Of a DNA stretch of 64,000 bases, positions 13,463-26,200 are shown piece by piece (position 1 is the first letter of the stretch; the number at the start of each line of letters is the position of its first letter). This DNA is from Cheilinus undulatus (taxonomy: Eukaryota; Chordata; Actinopteri; Labriformes; Labridae), in the NCBI RefSeq assembly GCF_018320785.1, contig NC_054875.1, forward strand, positions 27,905,157 to 27,969,156, read 5' to 3'. The notes under the pieces were generated by a model. That model had not been told where the DNA came from. It saw nothing but the letters and a program-made list of their open reading frames with translations, and searched no databases. The translations under genes and the position numbers were made by a program.

Positions 13463-16108
13463 GACAAAAAGGGGCGGATCTTGCAATTGGTCTTTAATCT
13501 ACAGCCAGGCATACACTATGCACTTTTAAGCATATTCTGACCTGATTTCCTGATTTTTGAGTTGAGTCATGTGATTTGTTTGCAGTATGCAGTTTGTGGG
13601 GACACAACAGCTGCCTTTGACTTAATAGCTACTTCTGACATGGATAAATTTCTGATGTGTCTGATATTTCAATCATATGACTGTACAGCCTCGCACAGCA
13701 AGAGCAGAGCCGTAAGTAGATTACCAAACGTCAGGGGATTTCTCCTGTGTAGACTATTGCACAGTGTCTGCAATCACCATGAGCAGGGCAGGAAGGCCTG
13801 TCTTATGTACCATCCACATATATAATAAAAGAACAAGCTTAAAATATCTGTGTCCATCCAGCCAACAGTAATGTCGTGCGGTCTGCAGATAAGTTGGTTT
13901 TAAGAGGCAGTAAACCATGGGGCACAAAGGCTATGGTTTGGTTTAATTATTTAACAAACTTCACAAAGGACTTGCTTCTGTGTTACTTAAATGTCATCAA
14001 CCATTTCTAATGACACTCAAAATTTTTTTCAGGTGACCTGACGAGGCCCATGGGTTTAACTTATGATTAAACAAAAGCTCACGGTTTTGCTCTGCTGTGA
14101 TTCTTACACACTATGGTCCTAGCTGCAGCAGTGTTATGAACATACAGCATGTCTGTGCCATTAACGTAACATATTAACTAGCATCAGGACAAGGTGCTGC
14201 ATATAGCAGGAAAGCACTCACCCAGGAACAGCCTGACATAACTGAGCGTCCACCTAACACATTGTGCTTGTGTATCTGTAACAGCTGTAGCACTACCTGT
14301 GGCCTGAACATACAGGCAAGAGACACACAGACTCTCCCTACACAGTGCTCAGTTCTCTGACTGATGAAGCCATTTCAGGAAGACTTTAATGCAGGTCAAC
14401 AAGAAAGCTTGTGTTTCTGGTTTACAGGACGTGACAATTGCACATATGCACACTGCCATCACGGTATGTCATTCAGCTCCAAAATTCAACAACCGACACA
14501 TGGATCTGCTCTGCTGGAAACTGTACTGACCTAAGGGAACTTTGTAATTTTATCTGTAAGTCAAATGTGTGCTTCAATAACCAGAAGGGGTGTGGCATCA
14601 GTTTCCATCAGTCAGCTCCCTTCTGCATGTATCTTGACTCTAAAAAAATGTCACCAATCCAATATGTCAGCACCCATTGTGGGGGTATTTTGGCCTTACT
14701 TTTGTACAACAGAAGAATACAGTGATGCATTGTGCATATCCTGTCGGCAGTTTTAAAACAGTCTTATCAGGTTTCTTTTTGTATAAAGATTAAACATTTC
14801 AAAGAAAACTAGACCTAGTCAAAGCACATGCCAACATGCTTCTTTTCCAACAAGGTTTTGGCCTCGTCCTCAACTGCTGGCTGGTTAAATATTCAGGAAG
14901 GTCTCTGATAGGTTACCTGATCTAATGGAGTAGAGTTACAGCCTTGTATTGTCCTCATCGGGGCAGGAAAGACACATACACATTCTGTATTAAAGGGTTA
15001 AGTTTCCACTGACGTGGGCAGCAGCAGCAGTCTCACAATGTTCTCCCACAAGTGTACACTCATTATTTTCCACAATTTTCATTTATCTGAAGACGGATTC
15101 AATCAGGTCCACTTGGAAGCTGTCCTTAACTTTGAGTGACAAATAAATACACTTCCATTTTCTCATTCCCATGGTCACAATGCCGGCTCTGTTCGCTCCC
15201 CTCTACTGATGTGAATTGCTTTTAAAGACAAGTGTCTGTGAGATGAAGCTGTTCTTGAGGGCTGGGTGAAACCAGTCTGGCTCTGTGGGAGCAGACTGCT
15301 GCTCAAATCACTGTCATTAATGATGGGTCCCATCTGCCACACACTCATGTCTATACAGAGAAGCAGGACAGTCGATTGTTCATTATGGAAATGGAAAGAA
15401 ATCCTGGGCCAACAGAGATGTAAGAAAAGTGATCCCAGCAGCTACAATACAATGAAATAATATAAGTGGAATGAATACACCCTGTAAAAATGGCTATGCA
15501 TCCTTGCCAAATGAATGACAGTCACTAAAGGAATGCAGCCAAATGCTGGCTCTAAAGCACACTCAGTATCTATACTCATCCTCTAGTTTGCCCACTTAGC
15601 CCTGGAAACCCTAGCCTTCCCTAAGAGAGGGAAAATACCACTTCAAAGCAGGAAAAACACTCAAGACCAAAGATGAGAGTCCAGCAATCAGCCCTGACGG
15701 TGTACATGCTCTTGTGTGTATTATTATGCGTGTGGTACTGTGTGTTTGTTGTAATCTAGACATGTTGGATCTGATTACACCTCACCCCTGCAGCCTGTGA
15801 GAGAGGAAGAGACAGGCTACATAGTACAGATATACTAAGAATTAAACAATTTTACCTGTAGATGGATTCTTTCTTGGCATCGTAAAAGTACCTCTACCCT
15901 CTGCATATACAGCATTTTAGCAAAGAAGTGCAAAAGGTTGAACAAATCAAGCAGCACTTCTTATATGTCTTTATAAAGGGAAGCGTTAGCCTTCAAAGGT
16001 TACTGATATTATGATACCAAATAGACCTCAGTTGCTGAGTGATTGGTCAGGTAGTCATTAGCTCGTTAAAGCCTGTTGACCTATCAGCGCATCAACTCTG
16101 CCTATCTT

Positions 16109-16800
16109 AGGCCTTGTCCACATGGAGATGAAAACGATATATTTCCGTTTTGTTTTGAAAACGTTTTCTGTAAACATGGGATAATTTCAGGAAATGTCCG
16201 TGCAAGTACAGAACCACTGAAAACGACTGAAAAAACTGTAGTATATATGCCAAGCCTTTAAGTGGTGCTTTAAAGCTGCCACAGAAATGCATTAAAAGGA
16301 GAGAAAAAGATTACGAAGCATGCATATAATCTATTATAATATAATGTCGCCATGACTGATCTAAGAACATTTGGTGTATGCTGTTCTTGGTGGTGGTAAA
16401 GGAGCATCAGATTTTGCTATAAAGGCCATAATAAGCTCAGAAGTTTTTAGCAGCACAAACACAACCCTGTAATCCATTGTTGTCTTGATTTGACTCTGCA
16501 TGCGGCTTACTATGCTATGTATGACATAACTGTTTCAAGAAAGATGTGGTTGGCTGTCCACACAGAGATGAAACAATAGGCCTATACAGATTTGTTCACT
16601 CTGGGACCCGGTTTGAAAAAGTAGCATTTCCATTTCCATGGTAACAAGAGACCCCACCAATTCAGAGACATTGCTGACACTCAAGGATTGTGGGCATTGT
16701 AGTATTTTCTGGCAGTGATTGTGAAATAACAGTTTTTCTGAAAATGAGGTTGACATCTTGCCAACTTCTGTCTTCTACAGGAGCGTCTATTATCGTTTCA
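16109..16800. mobile_element. possible MITE fragments with GTCCACA termini
   Basis: GGCCTTGTCCACATGGAGAT at 16109 resembles hAT-type MITE ends seen in fish. A related direct copy, GGCTGTCCACACAGAGATGA, begins near 16551. No inverted partner or duplication was found, so the limits are arbitrary. Confidence 0.3.
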
Positions 16801-17035
16801 CACCCAGGTAGCTTGTAATAAGTCTAACTCTGATACTTCTGATATCATGGCTGATAAATCAAATCCACTATGGAAAGAAATGAATGAGATTTGTGCTTCC
16901 AGAACCACTCCATTGAGCCCTATTTTAATTCATCTTGAGCTGTCACAGTTCAGAGGTGACAGTTAGGTGCAGGTAGTCACATCACAAATACATCCTAATT
17001 CTTTAAAAAAAAAAAAAAAAAAAAAAAGCTAACTT

Positions 17036-17183
17036 CAGAGGTGCAGGTGGCCTAGTGATTCAAGGTGTGCCCAATGTACACGCATGTCTCTCCCCAGCTC
17101 TCATCCCTGTTTCCAGTTCTGTCCACTGTCCTCCTCTGTCAATAAAGGCATGAAAAGTCCAAAATTAAATCTTAAAAAAAAAA
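17036..17183 (+). mobile_element. tRNA-type SINE, internally deleted
   Basis: The head GTGCAGGTGGCCTAGTGATT (box A region), the CTGTCCACTGTCCTCCTCTG segment, the AATAAAGGCATGAAAAGTCC tail and the poly(A) match the complement of the element at 22420-22603. Box B is missing. A second A-run (17005-17027) sits just upstream. Confidence 0.7.
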
Positions 17184-18354
17184 GCAAACTAAAGTAAACA
17201 AATGTGACAAGTATTAACCTGCCAACATAGGTGGCAGTAATGTTCACAAGCGTTTGCGAAACGCTATTAAACAACCAGCGGAAAAGAGAAAGAAGAAGGA
17301 ATAACAAAACATACAATAAAGAAAAGTTGTACCCTTCTATAAGAGAAGCAGAGCAGGGAGACCCACTGGCTTCTTCTCCCTCACCCCAGCGTTGTTTTTA
17401 AAAAGCCTCCTAATGTGAAAGCATAGCGGGTCAAAGACCTTACAGCTGCTAGTATATTTTAAAGACTATGCATGGACATGTAGAAGCATAGCACACTGAC
17501 TTCAAGTGTGTATTAAAGTGCTCTGCTCTGGATCAATTACAACACTGCGTCCTATGTTTACGTGAGTCAGGATTTTGCTTTAGAGTAACCTCTGCACCAG
17601 CTTTTAACGAACACCAATGTGGTAGCATACTTTATGATTCATAAATATAATACTTTGCTCTAAAATGCACATATTTTAATAAGCATTTTACATTGTCTTT
17701 ATTTTCATTTTAAATCAGGAGATACTAGGCTTTAAACTTCTGTTTTAATTTTTATTTTGCATCTTTTGTGTTCTCTTTTTTTGTCTCATGTTTAATACAT
17801 CATAGGCTGCACCAACTACTGATAGTTCTAAATAACAGTAAATGAATGAAAGTATAAACTTCACAAATTTTAGTAAATTTAAAAAAAAAAATCATTGCCA
17901 ACACTCCAAATCCTCAATTTAATCAATATGTTGTTGCAGTCCTTATTGATTCTTTTAAAGACATGAACCAAGATATTTTAACATTTTTTTTCCTGTATTG
18001 TTAAAAGAGGGAGATTAGAAAATTGACAAAAATGTAGCTACAATTTACCACAGGTGAGAAATTTAATTGTGTCAGAAAATTTGTCCATAAACTGCTGTCT
18101 TAAAGTTTCCTGCAGACAAGATGCCTTAGGAAAGAGATGCAGAATCTGCAAAGATAACCCTCAGCTGCAGAGTCTTTTGCTCCTTTTCTCTTCCTGTAAT
18201 TTAAGATTTTAGAGGTCATGTGATGAAGTTAAGGGGGGCATAAATCCAGGATCATTGAGGATATCATGTACCCTGCTCTCACCAAAACATTACACCTGGG
18301 GTGAAAACGCATACATGCACTCAAACACACATATAACTAGAAAACACTCAGAGA

Positions 18355-19020
18355 GCGCAGACCTCCGCCACTAGCCCCTATCTCCCAATGTGTGAAGTGA
18401 AAAATCCTTTAAAAAATTCCTGGATCCGTCCCCATGTGCCCCAGTGGGGTGGAAACATGGTGAGGCAAAGCATTGGCTTCGCCACGGGTGGACTGTCATA
18501 GTGGAAGCATTGCCTGCCAGTGCCAACAGATGGACTGACAGTCTCACCCATGATCTCTCTGGACGACTAGAAGTCATGGCAGAGGGTGAATATTCCTCTA
18601 TTCCTCCCAGCATTGTGAGTATTCTTGCTACAGTTCGCTGTCTGTCTCTCTGTTATGCTCCCACTCGTCTCCTCGACCGTGCGTGCGTCTTTCAAACTCT
18701 ATAAACTCCAAAACTTTGAATAGAAACACACCCAAAATGCTGCTGGGATTGAAGTTACTCATGTCCGCCATCTCCTGGTGTAAAGTGGTAACAGTGCAGA
18801 CCTTAGCCATTAGCCCTATCTCCCAATAGTAAAGAATCCTTTAAAAAATTCCTGGATCCAGACGGTGATCCGGATCACTCCCAAAATCCAATCACTTCTT
18901 CCTTATGCCATTTCTGACATTTCCTGAATATTTCATCAAAATCCAACCATAACTTTTTGAGTTATGTTGCTAACAAACAAACGAACTAACAAACTAACTA
19001 ACTAACTAATGGCGCAGGTA
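18355..19020 (+). mobile_element. LINE (RTE-like) 3' ends, two overlapping copies of a tail module
   Basis: The module CCCTATCTCCCAAT...ATCCTTTAAAAAATTCCTGG occurs at about 18359-18425 and again at 18800-18858. The second is followed by GATCCGGATCACTCCCAAAA, CATAACTTTTTGAGTTATGT and a CTAACAAACAAACGAAC-type short tandem tail, which is the common 3' end of an abundant fish LINE. No reverse transcriptase is present. Confidence 0.6.
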
Positions 19021-20066
19021 ATTATATGTATCTTAGTAGGGCACACAAACAAAAACAACTACACACAAAAACCCACCAACTGAAAACCAATTCCTTTAAG
19101 TATGATGTATTCAGCAAACTGCAAAGGCCAAAATTCCTTGCACATGTATTTACAATTAGGCCTAATTTTGTTCCAAATTGCTTCCTGTAATGATGAGTGG
19201 ACATAGTTAGCAGGCTGCTCTCAACTGCCTTACACAATGAGATCTAAAGTAAAAGTTCCAAGTCAAGAGAGTGATAGAGAAAATGACCCACCACCACCAA
19301 CATCACCAGACCCCCCACACACATACACAGACACGCCTCCATCCCCGACAGCAATGATAAAACCGTTACAACTATGGAGAACAGAAACTTCAAAGAAGTA
19401 CAAGAAAAAACTGCCGTCTGTGAGACTGACCCACCCACATGCACAAGCACACTGGTGGACTAAAAGAGCCACATGCATGGATGTTTTTCCACCTTTCCCA
19501 TCAGGAAGAGAAAAAATTTAAGACAGAGAACAGCAGGATTGTTCGTTCCTGGAGGGTTTCTCCCTGAAGTTTGGTAACATTACGTAATCACTAATGTGTG
19601 GCTGTGATGATCCCCGCCACTGGTCGTAATTGGTAAATCGTGTTTTACCATGAAAAGCAAACATTTACTGGAGATGCATTACTGTCCAATAGTCCTTGGA
19701 CAACAAAAACATATTGTTTAAAATGAATTTGCTTAACAAAAGCAAGCATGCTAAATGACAACCGAAATAGAGGAACAAATCAGGAAACTTTAACAGTAAA
19801 GTAGAGTCTATTCTTAACTTCTGTAAAACCACTGGAAGCTAAAAGAGCCTGGGCATATCATAGCCCTTCCAACTGTTATTACTAAGGTGATCTAGAGACA
19901 TCTTCAGTGCCAGACAGCCACATCCATCTAAGGCTGTGTGTATCTTTACAAGTGGTTTCCAGAGAGCTGGGTGTCTCTGTGTGTTATGGTAAGTGTTTGC
20001 ATCTGTGCGGTTGTATTTGTGGATTTGTACATCTGTGGATCTGTGTATACATGCAAGCGTACTGAC

Positions 20067-20234
20067 CTCTGTCTGCAGAGTGTTGGCACGTTGCTCCTTG
20101 GCGCTGAGTGACTCCTTAAGCACCTCGATGTGTTGCTTGCAGTCTGAGTTCTGGTTGGTCAGTGTCTCTAGTTTGGTCTGCAGGGCCTGCATCTCCGACT
20201 CCTTCCTGTTCTGCTCCTGCTTCAGCTGCTCTAT
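20067..20234 (-). CDS. erc2: erc2 coding exon (56 codons), last one visible
   Basis: The acceptor CAATCATCAG precedes 20234 and the donor ACAGAG|GTCAGT follows 20067. The exon encodes [20 protein letters not shown] through [28 protein letters not shown] is the ERC2 form; ERC1 has NQFSDSKQ. It joins the previous exon directly in phase 0 (MKTK to IEQLK). The next expected segment (DALRLRLEEKE) was not found to the left. Confidence 0.95.
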
Positions 20235-23200
20235 CTGATGATTGCAGAAAACACAAGCACACATTTGTTATGAAAACCTTTTAGTCGCCATTGAGTGAAC
20301 TGATAAACTTCAAGATTTAAAAAAAAACAACTTTCAAAGTTATTAAAACATTTTGGAGCATGTTTCTCAAGCAAACACGCACTTATTAAGCAAATACACA
20401 CCAACTAAAAAAGCAGTGTTTGGGTTGCTGTTGCATATGAAATAACTGAAGCGCTATTTTATAAACTTTGTTCTCCTTTATCAGTACCTCCTAAAGGGAT
20501 TTCAAAAGTGCACATTGTTTTGAAAGCGGCTTCAACATGCTTTTTAATAACAGATAGAGCAATATGGGCACAATTAAAAGTGTGATAGCGATCATCATCT
20601 TATTCACATGACAGAAAGCTTAACTTTTTCATTCTGCTATGCTAGAGTGCTTTAATATGATAACATGTGTTGTGAAAGCCAAATATTCTTATGCTGTGAC
20701 ATTTATTGTGATACAGAATCCTTTATCTGTAAAGCATTTAGTCTAAAAATGCCAACAGTGTCCCTCTTGTATCAGCCAGCCAGGATTCCCACTCACTAAG
20801 GGAGGTCCTGGCCCGTCTGCTCCACGGACGGACAAAGCCGAACAGCCAAACAGTGGGAACTACATGAAGGCACAAAGCATTACAGAATGCCATACAACAG
20901 TCATATATCTGACAGATTACAGGTTGTTCTAAGAAAGAAACAAAAAAAGAGCAGGACAGAAAACCACAGAGAAATTCAAATGCACTGGCAGGTTTTGTGC
21001 TGAGGCAGCTAGGAGCAGAAGATTGTCATCTGTCTACTGCTGCCAAAAATGCACAATGTTGATTCAAAGGGAGATTTCTTAAATTATGTGAGCAAAGTTC
21101 AGTACTCAACAGGGGCATTCTGACTGGACTGGAGCTTGCCCAATCAACCCATTCTCATAGAGAGCCAATAAAAAAGAGAGCAGGGGAAAGAGGGTAGGTA
21201 ATGAAAGTGGAGGGGGCAAAAAGTGTGGTACAACTCCAACTTTTTAAGTCCCAGTAAGAACCGGATTTGCTGAAGGGGGTTATATCAGTTTCTGTTCTCA
21301 TGTCAGGGTCCAATTAAGTCTTACTGTGCAGTTACTTTGATACTGTGATATTCTGAGATACCACGTTTTAAAATCCTGGACTTTTAACAAAAGTGTCAAA
21401 GCTTTAAAATACTACAGATCTTGACCACATTTTCACCCAAAGTCACCTTAGGCAAGAGAGAAAGCAGAGGCAGTGGTTTTAAATTCACAGGCTGACAAAT
21501 CCTGATGTTTCCTAAGCTCATTTGGCATCTCATAAAACCACAAAAGTTACATTTATGTCTATCACAACAGAGAGTAGAGGAGCTGAAAGTTGCCAGTGTA
21601 CTAGTGCATTTTGACAATTTGCCCGGGGATCAGAGTATCTGTTTAACAACTATAAACAGGGGTGCAATGAGACAGTTGGCTCAGATGAGACAAGATGCAA
21701 TTCAGGTTCACGAGATTAAGATGAGACAAGAAGAGATGAGATTTTACATTTTTTATTAACCTTTATAACTGTTAGGAATGATAAGCAAGAAGAGTTCATC
21801 TTCTCTTTCCTTTCTTTTCTTTTTAAAAACTGTTTTGCCTGGTTTTCATGTGGGAAATAAACATTGGGTTAAGCTCTGTTTAAATGAGACCGGATGTCTT
21901 GCACCATGCCAGCAGTCTGGTGACACTGATGCTGTTTCACCTTTAAATGACGTCATAAGACTCAGGTAGATGGCTGCAACTGACAGGACGAGAATACGCC
22001 AACTCACATGTTAGGATTCTACAGCCAACCCATTCCCACGGACTTGAATTAAACTAGTCATTGCTTTTGAGTTACATACAATATTGCGTTACTACGCTGT
22101 ATCAGGTCTTATCCCTCAACCCTGTTAAAAACACTATTCCTCTCACTGCGACTCTGCACAAGTATTAAGCAGCAGTACATTTACTTCTCAGCTTTGTTTT
22201 TTCTGTGGTGGGACTCAAGTTTGGCTCAAACCAGCGCGTCCAGGCTCACGGGGATCAGTGGTGATTCAGACAGGTCACAGAGGATGCCCTGTTTCTTTGT
22301 TAGCTGCCACACAAACTATCTGAGAGTGTCAGATGCTATTGCATGGGTGTTCAACTGGACTACTTCATGGGAGCGACTGCTCTGCTTCTGTGCAGGCTGT
22401 AAATCTTGCTAGACATTTTTTTTTTTTTTTTTTTAAAGATTTATTTTTGGCCTTTTTGCCTTTATTTGAAAGGACAGTGGATAGAGTCGGAAACAGGAGA
22501 GAGAGCGGGGAGAGGCACGCAGGAAATAGTGCCACGGGCCGGATTCGAACCCGGGTCACCTGTGTAAATGGCGTGCGTCTTAACTACTCGACTACCAGCG
22601 CGCCTTGCTAGACATTTTCGACTCAATGAGAAAAATCTCATGGCATTTCAGTCTTGCAAGATCTTGAGCAATGAGATCTCATCACACCCCTAATATCGAA
22701 CATTGTGTGTCTAGGACTCTGATTTTTTTTCCTGCTGTGATATCAAAACAGGAGTCAATATTGTTTATTTTTTCCTTGTAACTTAGTTTCAACCCCAGTG
22801 CGGAGGGGCTTAATGTGTGCCAGTAGCAGGCTTTACATAAATATGTCTCTCCTTACTTTGCTCAACAGACAGTAAGAATTTTCCAGTTTCTAGTGAGAAG
22901 CCATAGAATGTGATGGCTATCTGGTTTGTAATTCCTCAAAATAGACAGAAATCCCTCCACTTCCTTTAAGCAAAATGCCACTACAGCTTGTTATCGCAAC
23001 AATGATGATGGAGATCACTGGATCTATCCACTATTCCTGAGTCTGTAATTTTAGTCAGAATTGGACTGATGGTAAAAATTAGCATCTAATTGTAGTAAAA
23101 AACAGATGGTGTGAGACAAGGTCAAATAGGTTAGAGATTCAAGAGTTAAGAGATTGGTCAAAACAAAAAGAGAAAATAAGTCCAAAAGTGGGTGCATATT

Positions 23201-26200
23201 GGAAAAAGCGACATGATAATGGTGATAAAGCACTACAGATAAAAAGTGAAACAAGGTATTTAAAGAATAGTGGGTAAGATGAAATAAGTAATGAGAGAGG
23301 AGAGAGACTAATGAGAGGGGTACATCTGCCTGTTCTGTGATCCTGGGCTGTGTAGCGGGGAGGAGGAGGAGGGTGGGAGCTGTTCTGGTGGGAGGCACAC
23401 ATGGTGACAAGGCCTGCTCCTACAGAGACAAAAAGACAAGAAAAGAGCAAGCCACTAAACTACAGCACAAAGCCAGCTGGGAAACTGTGGTGGGAAACTA
23501 AAAAGAATTCCCAGCTGGCTGTGTGCTCTTCCACCACAACGCTTAGTCTTCAGACAGTAAAACTTGGTGAAGTTCTGCTTGAACTCAAACTAATTTTCTT
23601 GATCTCAAAAGCCACTCTGTACTTTATAAATGCCCAGAGAGGAAAACAGACAGACAGGAATGCTGTCCTCAATGGTTTCTCTTATCATAGATTCACCTCA
23701 ACACTGGTCACAGCTGCTGCTGAAAGACCAGGACCCTGAATGCTTCAAGCATATAGAATGAATCTGAGTGCCAGTGCATATCCATGTGTGTTTTGTCTTT
23801 CTGTGTTCAGCAGAAAGATGAGACACAGGAGCGGGAGCTATCACTGTGATGTATATCATTCCAGGTCAGTACGGGTGAGGAGAGACCTCTTTCCTCTGTC
23901 ATTGTAAGCTCACATTCATCTGTCAGGTCTCCATTCATAAAAATATCTCTTTTATGATTGCATCAGGAACTTCCCCTGATGCAATGACAAATGGGTGCTA
24001 CAAAGAGCACCATTAATGAACCAAAGAGAAATATTTTCACATGGAGTGCTACTCCATGGACTCAGACATCATGGACACTCAGCTAGAAACCTGATACAAG
24101 CATTTTTAACATGGCTCCTGTACATATGTCCATGTGCATATTTCAATATGTGCTTGTCTGTCATTTCACTGCTGCATTTAGATGAAAAAAATTGAAATAC
24201 TTGAAAAAACTACTACTGCATCTTTTTCTTTTTAATTTACACAAACAAACACATGAAATGATACCAAAAAGTAAGTGATTCCTGTTCAGAAACACAAATA
24301 ACATTTTTTTTTAATCAGCTACTTTTGAAGGCTGCTCTGATAAAGCAGAGCACCCTTTTTATTTTTGCCATGCTTGTTTCAGCCTTCTGCTAACAACTCT
24401 GCCAACAAAGTGGGGAGAGTACAGCAAAGGCAATACGTTTCAGAATAAACTTTACAAATAGACTAATGGATTGTTGGTATTACATGGAATGTATTGCTAA
24501 ATGCCATCACTATCCCAAACTTATAGAAAAATGTTACCTGCACCCTGTGGGGTTTACTTCTCAAAGTGAAACTTCAACTGCCATATTCACTCCATACCAA
24601 ACAGCCCTGCATGTGTATTCACTAACTAGTGAAACACAAAATTTCTGTGAAAGCTATAAGATGTACACAAGGTGTTAACCAGCACCAGGATGAGGTGGCA
24701 CTGATAATGTAAATACAGCCATTCAGGACTGTCTTGTGTAACATTATCCCACACAAGAGCTTCAAGGAAACATAATCTGTTACGGTAGCAGTGTTACGAG
24801 CTTATTTAGAGTCTGTAAAATCAGAAAAACTTTTCTTTTGATAAGGTGTGCCTTAGAAATTTGCACAACCTTATGTTATTACTAGAACTATACAACTAAA
24901 GATACTTTTATATGTGTTAAAGAGGCTGTTTGGCATGAATATGATGGTGTCTCAAGAGGTTCTGGCTTGATCTTAGGTGCGCATGGGCAAATATGTAAAA
25001 CTACTGTGTTAAACGATTTATCATTCAGCTGTATCATACAGTCTGAATGGATACTTTTTGAGGAAGTCTTTATAAAAGTATCTCTGCCATCTAGAGACGG
25101 GGCATCTAACACACATGGTACACTGCAAGCTGATAGGACGCTAGTGTGCTCTTGCAGAACAACCAACTCCCAGATCTCGATACTCATCCCAAGCAGTATC
25201 CAAATATTTTAGTACCCTGCCACCCTGACATAACTAGGGACGGGAATTAATAAGATTTTATTGATATCAATGCCATTATTGATTCTTCTTAAATTAAAAT
25301 CTTTATGAATTCTTTTTGATTCCTTTCTGTGAATTTTCTTTTTGAAAAAAGTAGACTATAGGTTTTCACTGTTAACAACTCAAAGTTTTATTGAGTCTCT
25401 CTCTGAACACCGAACAAGATGTATGCCACCTTCAGTGAGAGTCGATGACAAGCACACTTCAATTACTGGTAATAAAAACAGTTCTGATAACTTAAAATTT
25501 TAAACATCAATCATTTGGGAGGAGAACATGTTACAAATATAAAAAAATTCTTCTTTTTTGTTGAAAATGTCTCAGTTAAAGCAAACTGCTCTCTGAACCT
25601 TCAATCTCTGAGCTTGAGTTAGAATACGACACTACTGCTAATTTCTTAAATAAAAAACAACCTTAGAATAAATATAAAGATAGTTTCTAAGTGTAAGAAT
25701 AAATTGAAATCTTGTACAAAATCAAGAGTTCCTGTGCAAAAAGATGCATGCCTTGTATAAAATCACTGTTTGACAGACATTGCACATTGCCTTTTGTGCA
25801 TCATTTGTTTGAGGAATAAAGCCATACATTTGACCGTTTCAGCCTGTTTTTGTGACAGTCCACTAGAAAAGGGCAGTCATACGGTAATACTGTACTAAAA
25901 AATAGCAACGGTTTTGCTTTGAGTACTATCATAAAGATGGTGCTGTGTGATGAACGGACAGTTATAGTAAATTCCTCAAAAATATGCTTCTTTCCACCAG
26001 CAGCAACACTGCCTGTGTATGAAGATGCTTTACAAGTGATGACAGAACTACTGTTAAGATGTTACGCACATACATAGCAGCGCACAGATACACACGTGAC
26101 ATGGCTTGGCGCAGCTCTGGCATCGCGGTATGGTCTTCTCTAAAGTCAAACTGTTAGACATGCACTGCTGGTTGTCATGTGATCCAAGATAGCGTGTGTT

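Larger units (their letters stand above)
5494..16108. other. non-coding stretch with scattered repeats
   Basis: Between the repeats listed separately (7130, 10010, 13255) no supported gene was found. Several small open frames, for example around 8516-8915 and 6160-6490, match nothing and lack splice context. Confidence 0.5.

Noticed and set aside
20760..20860. GC-richer patch in an erc2 intron considered as the next exon
   Set aside because: Translation on the minus strand does not match ERC sequence, and it lies upstream of, not after, the LQTE exon.
23051..23450. Two overlapping minus-strand frames of about 100 codons
   Set aside because: Arise from a purine-rich tract giving Ser/Leu/Pro-rich translation; no homology recognised.
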